DNA of 64,000 bases from the NCBI RefSeq assembly GCF_005116675.2, contig NZ_CP050699.1, forward strand, positions 4,397,001 to 4,461,000, read 5' to 3'. The position numbers were made by a program, and so were the translations under genes. Below are positions 27,727 to 37,064 of the stretch, in pieces. Position 1 is the first letter of the stretch. Each line of letters starts with the position of its first letter. Source of the DNA: Desulfosediminicola ganghwensis (GTDB lineage: Bacteria; Desulfobacterota; Desulfobulbia; Desulfobulbales; Desulfocapsaceae). Under the pieces are notes generated by a model. That model had not been told where the DNA came from, searched no databases, and worked only from the letters and a program-made list of their open reading frames with translations.

Positions 27727-28506
27727 ATGTCACTTCAGGCCGAATAGATACGTATCGTCGATGACAGCAGGGAAAACAGGGAACTACTTCGGGTAATACG
27801 CACCCGGCAGGGATACACGCTGTTTGAAGCAAAACGGTGAAGAAGCCCTGGTAATTGCCGGCAATGACTATATAGATCTGATCCTGGTCGATATAGTCAT
27901 GCCTGTTAAAGACGGTTTCAGTTGCCCTGGCGTTGCAACCACACGCTCAAATCCTGGCATCCGGGCGAACCACACTCTATATTCTCAGAACCCTCAGAAG
28001 TTCTACGCAGTCTCGATCAGTATTATCCCCTTGAACGCTTTAATCGGTACTTCACCATAGTCTACCTGATTCCTGATACGTAAACAGGCAACTACCGGTA
28101 CTGTAATGGCGGCCATCCGCAGCCTATTGTTTTACGTCAAAGCGGAAAATTCGAATTTCTTGAAAAGGGTGGTCCTATAATAGGTTTCAGTAATATTTTA
28201 CCTTTTGAGCAGGGTGAAGGACAATTTTTCATCGGTGACCGCCTCGTTCTCTATACCGATGGCATTATCGAGTCTGTAAATGAGGCGGGGGAAGAATTCG
28301 GCAGGGAACGCTTAAACGCAACGCTCTTTAAATCAAAGTCAGCCAGTCTCAGAACCTCTTGTGACAACATATTGCTTAATCTCAAAGAATTTACAAATAA
28401 TTCCGAACCATTCGACATCATATCACTTTTCGCTCTGGAATACAGAGAACAGGCTGGTTTCAGGCACTACCTGGGCGTAATCTGCCTATCGGCAATTCAC
28501 ATGTAA
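27727..28506 (+). pseudogene. Broken response regulator with PP2C (SpoIIE/RsbU-type) phosphatase
   Basis: Starts as a receiver (IRIVDDSRENRELLRVI) but has an in-frame TAG at codon 7, a frameshift near 27830, and resumes as GEEALVIAGNDYIDLILVDIV.MPVKDGF. The text then jumps to the later half of a PP2C phosphatase: EPSEVLRSLDQYYPLERF, NRYFTIVYLIPDT, a TAA, then CNGGHPQPIVLRQ and GDRLVLYTDGIIES. So it has at least two stops, frameshifts and a large internal deletion. The intact ancestor would have been a receiver-controlled phosphatase acting on an anti-sigma antagonist. Confidence 0.75.
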
Positions 28507-28509
28507 CCC

Positions 28510-28935
28510 ATGAAACCGCCAACTCTTCATATCACCATCGAAGGTGATATGGCCGAGGTGCAATGAGTCGACGTAACCTCAAGATCAATAGCACTCCACT
28601 TCGGTCTGCCAATACCAGTTGCAGACGAAGTTGAGATAGCCGTAGTTCAAGGCGTGAACAACACCATAGAGCGTGCCTACTCAAACAAACCCGGCTCCGA
28701 GGTAACCATTTCTAGTATAAAGAATATAGATTATCTCTCCATCGAGATACACGACACTGGGCTTGTCATGGCCGATTTTTCCATATCTGAACTGAAGTTT
28801 GATCCTGAAGATCCGGAACCTTTACCTGATGGCGGTATGGGGTTGTTTATCCTCAACCAGACAATTGATAAAATTGAATATTTCACCGATGAGAAATACA
28901 ACATTCTTTGTATGCAAAAGAACATCATCAGGTAA
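28510..28935 (+). pseudogene. RsbW-like anti-sigma factor kinase with in-frame TGA
   Basis: 142 codons of HATPase_c_2 type: start LHITIEGDMAEVQ, then a TGA at codon 19, then VDVTSRSIALHFGLPIPVADE, the N box VVQGVNNTIERAY, DTGLVMAD and GGMGLFILNQTID. Homologues usually have an Arg or similar residue at the stop, so this is decay rather than selenocysteine. A shorter internal start could still give a truncated product lacking the first strand. Last gene of the degraded cluster; a terminator follows at once. Confidence 0.65.
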
Positions 28936-28975
28936 AGGCAGTGCAGGCTAGAGGGCCGCTTTTCACTGCCTTTTT
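28934..28975 (+). terminator. Rho-independent terminator after the anti-sigma remnant
   Basis: Perfect 10-bp stem AAAGGCAGTG / CACTGCCTTT with a 20-base loop and a T5 tail, overlapping the stop codon of the remnant. The rest of the stretch to 29297 holds no gene and should contain the promoter of the FBPase gene. Confidence 0.75.
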
Positions 28976-29297
28976 CTGGCTAAACAACACTATCCCCGAC
29001 GAACCCCACCGGCTGGTCAACGAAGAAATGTACGTCATTATAAGACGATAAGCCCAGATAACGTACATACATCTACGTTCTTTGCCCACAACACGCTATC
29101 TTCTTAACAGACCAGTATACTAAGGAATATTGCGTCGATTTCCACCAATTCAATTTGCGACAATATGGTGCAAATGCTAGAATAGGCAACAGTTAAAGTT
29201 AATTTCAGCAGCAACGATTTCGCTATTGGCCAATGTGCTGCGTGCTAACCCTATCTCCTATTCTTTAGTCCAATCAGGTTTTTTTGGAGGCCTCTTA

Positions 29298-31205
29298 ATG
29301 GTCACGCCCAATACGGATATTTCAGATAATACAGATACAAATACGACAGCCCCCCGTCAACAGCCCCAGGGCCACATTAAGGTTGGCGAGATTGACCAGC
29401 TTGTCAATAAGCTGCTGCAGCTGGAAAGTGCCTTGAACGCCAATATCCCTACCACCCTATGGATCAGCGACCTCCATGGCGAAGGAGACAGGTTTAAATC
29501 CATTTTGCGCGGCCGATTCGGCATGCTTTATCAGACCTGCCGGGAAGCCTTGCCAAATACCTTCAGCTCGGAAAAAATCCAGTACCTGGTCCGCATAATC
29601 CGCAGAAATGAGTATTTCAAGGATGAAGCCATCACCATGGATATTCAGGATACCATCCTCTGTCTGGTGGAGGTGCTGAAATACAAAATTTCCAACAGGA
29701 TGTACCAGGTTCACGAGATCATCAAACCTGAATTCCGTGACGCCATTACCCGCCTGCTTGCCGGCCTGCCCGTACCTGACCCTATATTTGAAGAAGAGAT
29801 CATCTCCCGCAGGCTCATCGCTCATCTCTCTGTGGCTGTACGGGATATCCTGCTCGACAGAATAGAGGTAGTCGGTGATATTTTCGACCGGGGCGCCCAG
29901 CCGGATAAAATTATCCGTATCCTCTCATCCCCCTATTACCGTGGGATTGTCGACTATGTATACGGCAATCATGACATCCTCTGGATGGGTGCAGCCTCAG
30001 GCAACCTTTCTCTCATAGCAGAGACACTCCGCATAACCTGTCGCTACGATCATTTTGAACTGATGAACCGTTTAAAGTTCGACACCCGCCGCCTGGCAGA
30101 GTTTGCCTCGGCCACCTACCCTGCTGAAAAAGTAACCGGCAAATTCAAAGCCAGGACTGATCTTGGCCGCTCCATGGAAAAAGCGCTGGCAATTATTCAG
30201 TTCAAACTGGAAGAACGTACAATTCGTGATAATCCCGAATATGATATGTCTTCCAGGCTCTGGCTCGAGAAGCTTGCCTCCATGCTGGCGGCTGGCGATA
30301 CCAAAGGGTTGAACGACAACCATTTCCCCACCATTAATAGAGGAGATCCACTGGCTCTGACTGACGAGGAGCAGGAAATTATAGATGATCTGGCTCAACA
30401 GTTTGCCACCAACACCAAACTCAAACGTTTGCTCGGCTATTTTTTCACCGATGGAAAAACCTACCATATCCACAGCAACACCCTGAATATCCACGCGTTG
30501 GTGCCATCCACTGCCGACGGACAATTCGACGAGTTTATGGGCCGCCGGGGAAAGAACCTGCTCGACAACATTCAGGATATGATTGGCAGGGTTGGCAAAA
30601 ATTATCTGGAGGGCAAACAGCAGGTAAAGCGTGATCAGGATCTGTTTTTCTATCTCTGGTGCGGACCTAAGTCACCCTTCTTCGGCAAACACGCCATGAA
30701 AACCTTCGAACGCTATTTCCTGCTCGACCCGGAATCGCATGTTGAAAACACGCTTTACTGGAAGGACAATATGCAGACCAAAGCCTTCAAGAAAAAACTC
30801 CTGGAAGAATTCGGTGTACAGCGTGTGGTCTTTGGTCACACACCGGTTAATTATATGAAAGGAGCAAGAATGGCCAGCGAAGACGGTGTTGCCATCAACG
30901 TGGACGGTGGTTTTGCAGAAGCCTACTATAATCGTGGCCACTCACTGGTGCACACGCCCCACCAGCTTTACGGCATAATCCTCCCCACACCAACCGAGAT
31001 CAAGGAGGCAATGCAAAAGCTCGAATCGGCCCCACTTGATATTGAGCTGATTGACGAATTCAGCCACCCCATGAAGATCAGGGATACCATTGAGGGCAAA
31101 GCTCTGATGGAACAACGGGATAAAATCATGCAGAAAATTCGAGAATTCGCCACAATCAATGGACATGGCCAAACCTCTACCACAGAAACCGCAGCACGGG
31201 ACTAA
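29298..31205 (+). CDS. fbp: Class III fructose-1,6-bisphosphatase
   Basis: 635 residues, close to the usual length of the class III (Firmicutes-type) enzymes. The calcineurin-like metal site is complete: [10 protein letters not shown] (DxH), [20 protein letters not shown], and later [14 protein letters not shown]. It hydrolyses fructose-1,6-bisphosphate to fructose-6-phosphate in gluconeogenesis, in the cytoplasm. The ATG at 29298 has GGAGG seven bases upstream; an upstream in-frame start at 29226 lacks one. A GlpX-like gene follows after nine bases, so the two are one operon. Confidence 0.93.
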   Translation: MVTPNTDISDNTDTNTTAPRQQPQGHIKVGEIDQLVNKLLQLESALNANIPTTLWISDLHGEGDRFKSILRGRFGMLYQTCREALPNTFSSEKIQYLVRIIRRNEYFKDEAITMDIQDTILCLVEVLKYKISNRMYQVHEIIKPEFRDAITRLLAGLPVPDPIFEEEIISRRLIAHLSVAVRDILLDRIEVVGDIFDRGAQPDKIIRILSSPYYRGIVDYVYGNHDILWMGAASGNLSLIAETLRITCRYDHFELMNRLKFDTRRLAEFASATYPAEKVTGKFKARTDLGRSMEKALAIIQFKLEERTIRDNPEYDMSSRLWLEKLASMLAAGDTKGLNDNHFPTINRGDPLALTDEEQEIIDDLAQQFATNTKLKRLLGYFFTDGKTYHIHSNTLNIHALVPSTADGQFDEFMGRRGKNLLDNIQDMIGRVGKNYLEGKQQVKRDQDLFFYLWCGPKSPFFGKHAMKTFERYFLLDPESHVENTLYWKDNMQTKAFKKKLLEEFGVQRVVFGHTPVNYMKGARMASEDGVAINVDGGFAEAYYNRGHSLVHTPHQLYGIILPTPTEIKEAMQKLESAPLDIELIDEFSHPMKIRDTIEGKALMEQRDKIMQKIREFATINGHGQTSTTETAARD

Positions 31206-31214
31206 ATTACAATC

Positions 31215-32162
31215 ATGAATACCAACTACGGAATGGAAATTGTTCGGGCAACGGAAATCGCAGCTCTTACCGCCGCCCGAATGCAGGGCCTGGGCGACCA
31301 CGATGATATTCTCAACACCACCCGTGCCGCAATCATCAAGACCTTGAATCGAATAAATGTGGACGGCACTATTATCAACGACCGTTTTAACGATCGTGAA
31401 GATATCATCCCCCTGCCCAGAAAAATCGGCCGGGGAGGCGAAAAATCTGATGTAATGGCGATCGCTCTGGAGGGTTATCACAACGCCTCAGACGGTAGAA
31501 ACAACGTTACATCTTTTGCCGCCATTACCACAGCAGGATCGATTCAATCGGTCCCCAATCTGGCGATGTACAAGATTGTCGTCGGGCCAGGAGTCGGCAA
31601 CGTTATTGACATCAACCAGCCGCCGATCGTCAACGTCAAACGCACAGCCCGTGCATTACGTAAATATACAGAAAATGTAACGGTCTGCATTCTTAACCAG
31701 GCAAGGCACCACCAACTCATCCGGGAAGTTCGCAGCTGCGGTGCACGCATCAAGCTGATTGACGAGGGAGAAATCTCAGGCTGTCTTGCTGCCATCACCG
31801 GCCAGAAAGCTGATATTTACATGGGATATGGCTACGCACCCGAGGGTGCCATGGTCGCCGCAGCCATCAGTTGCCTCGGGGGATACTTTGAAGGTAAGAT
31901 TTTTTATGAAAATGACCGCGACAGAGCCCTGGCCGCAGAACACGGTATCAAGGACTTCGACAAGACCTTCAGGGCCCAGGATCTGATAGGCAGTAAAGAG
32001 GTCGCTATTGCCGCAACTGGCGTTACTGACGGAGAATTCCTTGAAGGCGTACAATTCACGTCCAATGGCGCAGTAACCTATTCCTTCATTGCCCGAGGCG
32101 AGACCCATACCAACCGTAAGCTTGAATCACGGCACTTCTTCGACTACAAACCAGTTTTTTAG
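31215..32162 (+). CDS. GlpX-like (class II FBPase family) protein lacking key metal ligands
   Basis: 315 residues that align with GlpX over the full length (EIVRATEIAALTAARMQGLGD, NVDGTIIN, KIVVGPGVGNVID, YAPEGAMVAAAISCLGG). However, compared by eye with E. coli GlpX, the metal ligands Asp33, Glu57 and Asp85 correspond to Leu33, Arg57 and Ile83 here; the DPIEGT motif reads IALEGY. Only the ligands equivalent to Glu88 and Glu213 remain. Standard FBPase activity is therefore doubtful. Position right after an intact class III FBPase gene suggests a regulatory, structural or altered-substrate role in the same pathway. Confidence 0.8.
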   Translation: MNTNYGMEIVRATEIAALTAARMQGLGDHDDILNTTRAAIIKTLNRINVDGTIINDRFNDREDIIPLPRKIGRGGEKSDVMAIALEGYHNASDGRNNVTSFAAITTAGSIQSVPNLAMYKIVVGPGVGNVIDINQPPIVNVKRTARALRKYTENVTVCILNQARHHQLIREVRSCGARIKLIDEGEISGCLAAITGQKADIYMGYGYAPEGAMVAAAISCLGGYFEGKIFYENDRDRALAAEHGIKDFDKTFRAQDLIGSKEVAIAATGVTDGEFLEGVQFTSNGAVTYSFIARGETHTNRKLESRHFFDYKPVF

Positions 32163-32467
32163 CTTGATTATTGTAGAAAATAGAATGCAAAATGCAGAGT
32201 AGAAGAGAATAAACGCTTTGCATTTTGTTCTATCGCGCTTGTTTCATGTTGTTTTGTACTGAATATCTCTTTATTATCAATTTGACACGTTCGTTCCGAT
32301 AGTACCCGTGTAACATCACGGCCAGGGAAAAGGGAGAGGCCAAGCTCGCCTGGGCATTTGTTTCAGCTTCAGGTCCATTCGCCGTTTGCATCTCCTGAAC
32401 CAGGAAGCAAAGCTGTACCCACTACCTTGCTGAACCATGTGCATATTGCATGGAAGAGGAGACTTGT
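32163..32467. other. Intergenic region with a long hairpin, upstream of the hydrogenase
   Basis: An inverted repeat at 32180-32196 and 32219-32233 (15 bp with a two-base bulge, AT-rich) lies just after the GlpX-like gene and may terminate that operon. The remainder should carry the hydrogenase promoter. No other gene is seen. Confidence 0.5.
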
Positions 32468-33403
32468 GTGAAGCCCACTCTATTCTGGTTACAAGGTGCA
32501 GGCTGTGGCGGGGACACTGTGGCCCTGCTCAACGCCGAATCGCCTGACATTATCGAAACTCAGGATGCCCTGCGCTTCGAAATACTCCACCATCCTTTCT
32601 TCTCCGACAGAAATGCAGATTCATCTGTAATTATTGACCAAATATCGTCAGGGCAAATCAAGTTAGACGTTTTTTGCCTGGAAGGTGCAATCACACTCGG
32701 GCCTGAAGGAACCGGCATGTTTCAGACGGTCCAGGGTCGGCCGAAGCACGAGATCATTCGCATCCTCGCCTCCAATGCACGACTTGTCTTTGCCATCGGC
32801 ACCTGTGCATCTTACGGAGGAATCAGCCACGCCTGTGATCCCGACGCCATCGGCCTGCAGTTTACAGGTGACCAGGCAGGAGGATTTCTCGGCAAAGATT
32901 TCAGGAGCTTAGACGGATTCCCTGTTATCAACCTGCCTGGCTGCCCCGTGCACCCCACAGTACTGATAGGTGCCGTCAGCGGTTATCTCCATGCCAACGA
33001 CTTGCCTTTAAACGAATTCCAGGCTCCTCTCGAGTACTATTCCATGCTGGTCCATCAGGGATGCACCAGAAACGAGTACCATGAATTTCGAGTTGAAGAG
33101 ACCGACTTTGGTCAAACGGGCTGCCTGTTTTATCATCTCGGCTGTCATGGCCCACTCGCCCACGGCCCCTGCAATAAACTGCTCTGGAACAACCGTAACT
33201 GCAAAACCAGAAACGGTGTACCATGTTTTGGCTGCACTCAGCCTACTTTTCCAAAACCTGAGCCATTTTTCCAGACACCTAACATTGCAGGCTTGCCTAT
33301 AAATCTTCCAGATGGCGTAGACAGGCCACACTACCTTGCCTACAAAGGTATGGCAGCCGCCGCTGCACCCGAAAGATTGAAACAAAGAAAGTCGAGGGTC
33401 TGA
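32468..33403 (+). CDS. [NiFe] hydrogenase small subunit, group 2-like
   Basis: 311 residues without a Tat signal, as in cytosolic group 2 enzymes (cyanobacterial HupS/HupU type). Iron-sulfur ligands visible: QGAGCGGD at the start (the second Cys of the usual CxxC is Asp; cyanobacterial HupS has Asn), GTCASYGG, LPGCPVHP, VHQGC, GC..LGC and PCNKLLWNNRNC.PCFGC. Phrases such as GLQFTGDQAGGFLGKDF are characteristic of this group. I chose the GTG at 32468, six bases after AGAGGAG, over the ATG at 32450, which has no ribosome-binding site. It overlaps nothing and the large-subunit gene starts two bases after its stop. Confidence 0.88.
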   Translation: MKPTLFWLQGAGCGGDTVALLNAESPDIIETQDALRFEILHHPFFSDRNADSSVIIDQISSGQIKLDVFCLEGAITLGPEGTGMFQTVQGRPKHEIIRILASNARLVFAIGTCASYGGISHACDPDAIGLQFTGDQAGGFLGKDFRSLDGFPVINLPGCPVHPTVLIGAVSGYLHANDLPLNEFQAPLEYYSMLVHQGCTRNEYHEFRVEETDFGQTGCLFYHLGCHGPLAHGPCNKLLWNNRNCKTRNGVPCFGCTQPTFPKPEPFFQTPNIAGLPINLPDGVDRPHYLAYKGMAAAAAPERLKQRKSRV

Positions 33404-33404
33404 G

Positions 33405-34976
33405 ATGAACAGAACCGCATCCAGCGTTATCAATATGCCAATCAATCGTGTTCAGGGAGATCTCGAACTTGCTCTTGAGGTTCAAGCCAACAAGGTTACC
33501 AACGCCTGGTCTTCCTCTACGCTTTATCGTGGCTTTGAAAATATGCTCAAAGGCCGTGGTGCTCGTGATGGACTGGTCATCACCCCAAGAGTGTGCGCTC
33601 TCTGCTCCACCGCCCATCTTTTCGCAGCAGTCACCGCACTTGAACAGATCTGCGATGTCACTCCACCCAACAACGCAATCCTGGTTCGTAATATTTGCCT
33701 GTTGGCTGAGCATGTGCAGAGTGATATCCGGCATGGAGTACTCTCCTTTTTCAAAGATTTCATGAATCCCGCCTATGCCGGGCTGCCACTTTATGAGGAG
33801 GCGTGCAGGAGATACGCATCCCTCCGTGGTGAATCCGTCATCGAAACAATACGTATGACCAAGAAGATCCTCGAGGTTGTCGCAATTTTCGGTGGTCAAT
33901 GGCCTAACTCATCGTTCATGGTACCCGGAGGCATTGCCGGTATTCCCTCTTTTAACGATCTGGTCAGCTGCCAATATATCGTCAACCTGTTCCGCAGCTG
34001 GTATGAGCAGCGTATCCTCGGATGCACCATCGAACGCTGGTCCGAAGTACGCAGTGAAATCGACCTGCAGCGCTGGATGAACGAACAGGAAGCTCACTTC
34101 AACAGCGACCTTGGCTTTTTCATCCGTTTCTCTCATATGATCAGGCTTCACGAACTCGGCGCTGGCAATGGTAATTTCATGAGCTTCGGTCATCCCCATT
34201 TACCAAACCAGGCCCCCGGAACTCATGTTCAACCAGGCAATGAACATGACTCCGGTATACACACCGACTCCTCCAATACCCTCGGCATTGACACTCATTT
34301 TGGAGCTGGGGTCATAATCGACAACATTTTTCACCCTTTTGACCAAAGCAAGATCAGCGAACACGTGGCCTATTCCCATTTCAAGGACTATAACGGTGGC
34401 AGACATCCTTCCGAAGGGATTACTGATCCTGTAACTGCGCGCTATGAAAAAGTGAAATATTCGTATGCCAAAGCGCCACGCTACGATGAGTTGCCCGTCG
34501 AAACAGGGCCGCTGGCTCACATGCTGGTGAGCAGGAATCCGCTCTTTACCGATATTGCCAGATCACGGGGCCCAAATGTCTACCTGCGCGAGATGGCCCG
34601 TATTGTCAGGCCCGCCATACTGCTGCCAAAAATGCACACATGGCTTGAGCAGATTGACGCCAAAGCCCCCTATTACACTACCGTCGGTTCCATACCAGAT
34701 GGTAAAGGTCACGGGCTCATCGGTGCCAGTCGGGGAGCACTTGGTCACTGGGTTGAAATAGAGAACTCGCGCATAAAACGATATCAGATTATCACCCCGA
34801 CCAGCTGGAATGGTTCACCACGGGACCAAAACAGCATTCCTGGCCCCTGGGAAAGTGCGGTTATCGGAACCTCTATAGAAAATAGAGACAACCCTATCGA
34901 GGTAGAACATATTATCCGCTCTTTTGACCCTTGCCAGTCCTGCTCGGTCCATACCGCTCAAAAGGCCAAAAGGTAG
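33405..34976 (+). CDS. [NiFe] hydrogenase large subunit, group 2-like
   Basis: 523 residues. Active-site motifs: L1 RVCALCSTAH (usual RxCGxC, with Ala for Gly) and L2 DPCQSCSVH near the C-terminus, giving the four nickel-binding Cys. Conserved GGQWPNSSFMVPGG also fits. The N-terminal proton-gate motif, RIEGH or RVEGD in the family, reads RVQGD: Gln17 replaces the Glu equivalent to E. coli Hyd-1 Glu28. Only seven residues (TAQKAKR) follow the last ligand, a short but cleavable tail; a maturation protease gene lies 11 bases downstream. The enzyme would bind H2 in the cytoplasm, with altered proton transfer. Confidence 0.9.
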   Translation: MNRTASSVINMPINRVQGDLELALEVQANKVTNAWSSSTLYRGFENMLKGRGARDGLVITPRVCALCSTAHLFAAVTALEQICDVTPPNNAILVRNICLLAEHVQSDIRHGVLSFFKDFMNPAYAGLPLYEEACRRYASLRGESVIETIRMTKKILEVVAIFGGQWPNSSFMVPGGIAGIPSFNDLVSCQYIVNLFRSWYEQRILGCTIERWSEVRSEIDLQRWMNEQEAHFNSDLGFFIRFSHMIRLHELGAGNGNFMSFGHPHLPNQAPGTHVQPGNEHDSGIHTDSSNTLGIDTHFGAGVIIDNIFHPFDQSKISEHVAYSHFKDYNGGRHPSEGITDPVTARYEKVKYSYAKAPRYDELPVETGPLAHMLVSRNPLFTDIARSRGPNVYLREMARIVRPAILLPKMHTWLEQIDAKAPYYTTVGSIPDGKGHGLIGASRGALGHWVEIENSRIKRYQIITPTSWNGSPRDQNSIPGPWESAVIGTSIENRDNPIEVEHIIRSFDPCQSCSVHTAQKAKR

Positions 34977-34987
34977 GACATTCGCCT

Positions 34988-35443
34988 ATGCGTATCCGCA
35001 TAATCTGTATAGGAAACAGATTCTTCCAACCGGATAGCGGTGGTCCCCGTGTTCACGATATACTGCTTGGAATGGAGTTCCCTGCTGCGGTGGAATGTAT
35101 TGATGGTGGGTTACATGGGCTCAACCTACTGCTATTGCTTGAGGACGTAGACCACGTCATCTTTGTAGATTCTGTTGAAGGCTTTCTGCCGGAAGAAGTG
35201 AATGAAGGAGTGGTCATTGTTGAAGATCCGGTATTTGACCTGGAATACCAGGAAAATCACGACCACAACTCAGGCCTGGCATACTTGTTACGCACTGCTC
35301 CACTCGTAGTCGAATCTGCCATGCCGGGAATCTATCTGGTAGGGGTGGAGGGTTTTCCAAGTTCAAGGCTCTGCGAAGAAGCTGCCCGAAAATGCCGGAT
35401 ACTTGCCCTGACTCTCCTCAAATCCACAGCAATAAAGGCATAA
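34988..35443 (+). CDS. Hydrogenase maturation endopeptidase (HyaD/HupD-like)
   Basis: 151 residues from the ATG at 34988. Pattern of the family: IICIGNRFFQPDSGGPRV at the start, CIDGGLHGLNLLLLLED in the middle and a His-rich ENHDHNSGL segment that supplies the third metal ligand. It removes the C-terminal tail of the large subunit after nickel insertion. It follows the large-subunit gene directly, which supports processing of the unusual short tail. A longer frame from 34931 overlaps the large subunit and lacks family similarity. Confidence 0.85.
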   Translation: MRIRIICIGNRFFQPDSGGPRVHDILLGMEFPAAVECIDGGLHGLNLLLLLEDVDHVIFVDSVEGFLPEEVNEGVVIVEDPVFDLEYQENHDHNSGLAYLLRTAPLVVESAMPGIYLVGVEGFPSSRLCEEAARKCRILALTLLKSTAIKA

Positions 35444-35533
35444 ACTCAAGGCAGGGTGTAGTGACCGAGACCTCACCTCGATATTTCATGTTGAGATGAG
35501 TAACTGCCCCATCGCTTTACACATAAATAGAAT

Positions 35534-36928
35534 ATGGACAAGGAACTCAAAGACAAGTATCAAAAACTTCTCGTGGAAAACCAGATACTCTTGCAGGAAC
35601 TGCTTGTTGCCAGGAAAGCCGCCGACATAACGGCTGACCTCGTCGCTGAACAGTTTGCCAATCTTGATGTCGTGGTAAAAGACCTCGACACCCGTGCGCG
35701 AAATGAAAAAAACCTACGAGAGGAGATGAGCCTGGCACGACGTGAGGCTGAAGCGGCCAACGTGGCCAAAAGTGATTTTCTGGCCAACATGAGTCACGAG
35801 ATCAGGACACCGATGAATGGAATTATCGGCATGACAGACCTGGTGCTTGGCACCCTGCTCGATGAAAATCAGCGGCAGTCCCTGAACCTTGTTAAACGTT
35901 CAGCCAACCGTCTCCTGCAGGTAATCAACGACATCCTCGACTTTTCCAAAATTGAATCCGGCAAAATGCGTCTGGATCCGGTGGATTTCGACCTCAAGGA
36001 TTTACTGGACAACTGTATGGCGATGTTTGCCCTTTCGGCGAAAGAAAAAGGTATCTCACTCAAGTGCAAACAAAGCCCTGATCTGCCCAGATATATCCGC
36101 ACCGACTCCATACGACTTATGCAGATTCTGATCAACCTGATCTCGAACGGGGTTAAATTTACCGACAGAGGCACTGTAACCCTTGAAGTTTCCTGCCTGA
36201 ACCATAAAGCTGGCAACGAAGCCTATATAAAATTCAGCGTGATAGATACAGGTATAGGCATAGAGCCCCACAAACAAAATCTCATATTCGAATCATTTAG
36301 CCAGGCAGACTCATCCATGACCAGAAAATATGGTGGTACAGGACTCGGCCTGGCAATATCTTCTAAACTTTCAGAGTTGATGGGCAGCAGGATTTATCTG
36401 GAATCCACCCCTGGTGAAGGATCAATATTCTGGTTTGTCTCAATCGTTGAATTGGTACCGGAAAAAAATAACGAGATCGCCTCTGCCACTTCACTGATCA
36501 GCCCCCCGGACAATGCAGTACGACTGCCACCCGGAATACGAGTCTTGCTCGCTGAAGATGAACCTATCAATCAGACCCTCGCTGTCGCTTTGCTCACCAA
36601 AATGGGCACTTCTGTAACAGCAGTCTCTGATGGCCTGGCAGTGTTACGCGAGATTTCTGCAAACAGCTATGATCTGGTACTTATGGATCTCCAGATGCCG
36701 AAGCTGAATGGTTTTGATACCACCAGAGCTATACGGGAACTCGACGGCCCTGCAGCTATTACTCCCATAGTTGCTCTCACCGCGCATGCACGTGCAGAAG
36801 ACAGGCAAAAATGTCTTCAGGCAGGCATGGATGATTACCTGAGTAAACCCATAGACTTCGCCCAGCTCGAAACCACTCTCTACCGACAACTCAGCCACCG
36901 CAAAGTCATGCTCCTGGAGACCGATTAA
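35534..36928 (+). CDS. Soluble hybrid histidine kinase with receiver
   Basis: 464 residues, no membrane segment. Residues 1-85 are a coiled coil, followed by HisKA (ANMSHEIRTPMNGIIGM, about 90), HATPase ([27 protein letters not shown]) and a receiver (about 335-455; LVLMDLQMPKLNGF, with Lys in LSKPIDF). With no sensor domain of its own it needs a partner for input. It lies 90 bases after the hydrogenase protease gene and is co-oriented, so the hydrogenase may be that partner (inference). It could phosphorylate the orphan HPt at 27419 or a distant one. Confidence 0.9.
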   Translation: MDKELKDKYQKLLVENQILLQELLVARKAADITADLVAEQFANLDVVVKDLDTRARNEKNLREEMSLARREAEAANVAKSDFLANMSHEIRTPMNGIIGMTDLVLGTLLDENQRQSLNLVKRSANRLLQVINDILDFSKIESGKMRLDPVDFDLKDLLDNCMAMFALSAKEKGISLKCKQSPDLPRYIRTDSIRLMQILINLISNGVKFTDRGTVTLEVSCLNHKAGNEAYIKFSVIDTGIGIEPHKQNLIFESFSQADSSMTRKYGGTGLGLAISSKLSELMGSRIYLESTPGEGSIFWFVSIVELVPEKNNEIASATSLISPPDNAVRLPPGIRVLLAEDEPINQTLAVALLTKMGTSVTAVSDGLAVLREISANSYDLVLMDLQMPKLNGFDTTRAIRELDGPAAITPIVALTAHARAEDRQKCLQAGMDDYLSKPIDFAQLETTLYRQLSHRKVMLLETD

Positions 36929-37064
36929 TACATTCTTTGAACTTTCCTTCAGTTCCGGAACTCTTGCAGAGATAATCTCACCGGGTATTATAGTGCATAA
37001 AATTATACCCACACGTATCGCTATCTAATTAACCTAATAGAACTCTTAGCTAAGGAGAACAGTC

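Noticed and set aside
28510-28935. In-frame TGA in the RsbW-like gene as a second selenocysteine
   Set aside because: Neighbouring genes have TAG and TAA stops and frameshifts, no Cys partner is near, and the usual residue there is not Cys. Decay is simpler.
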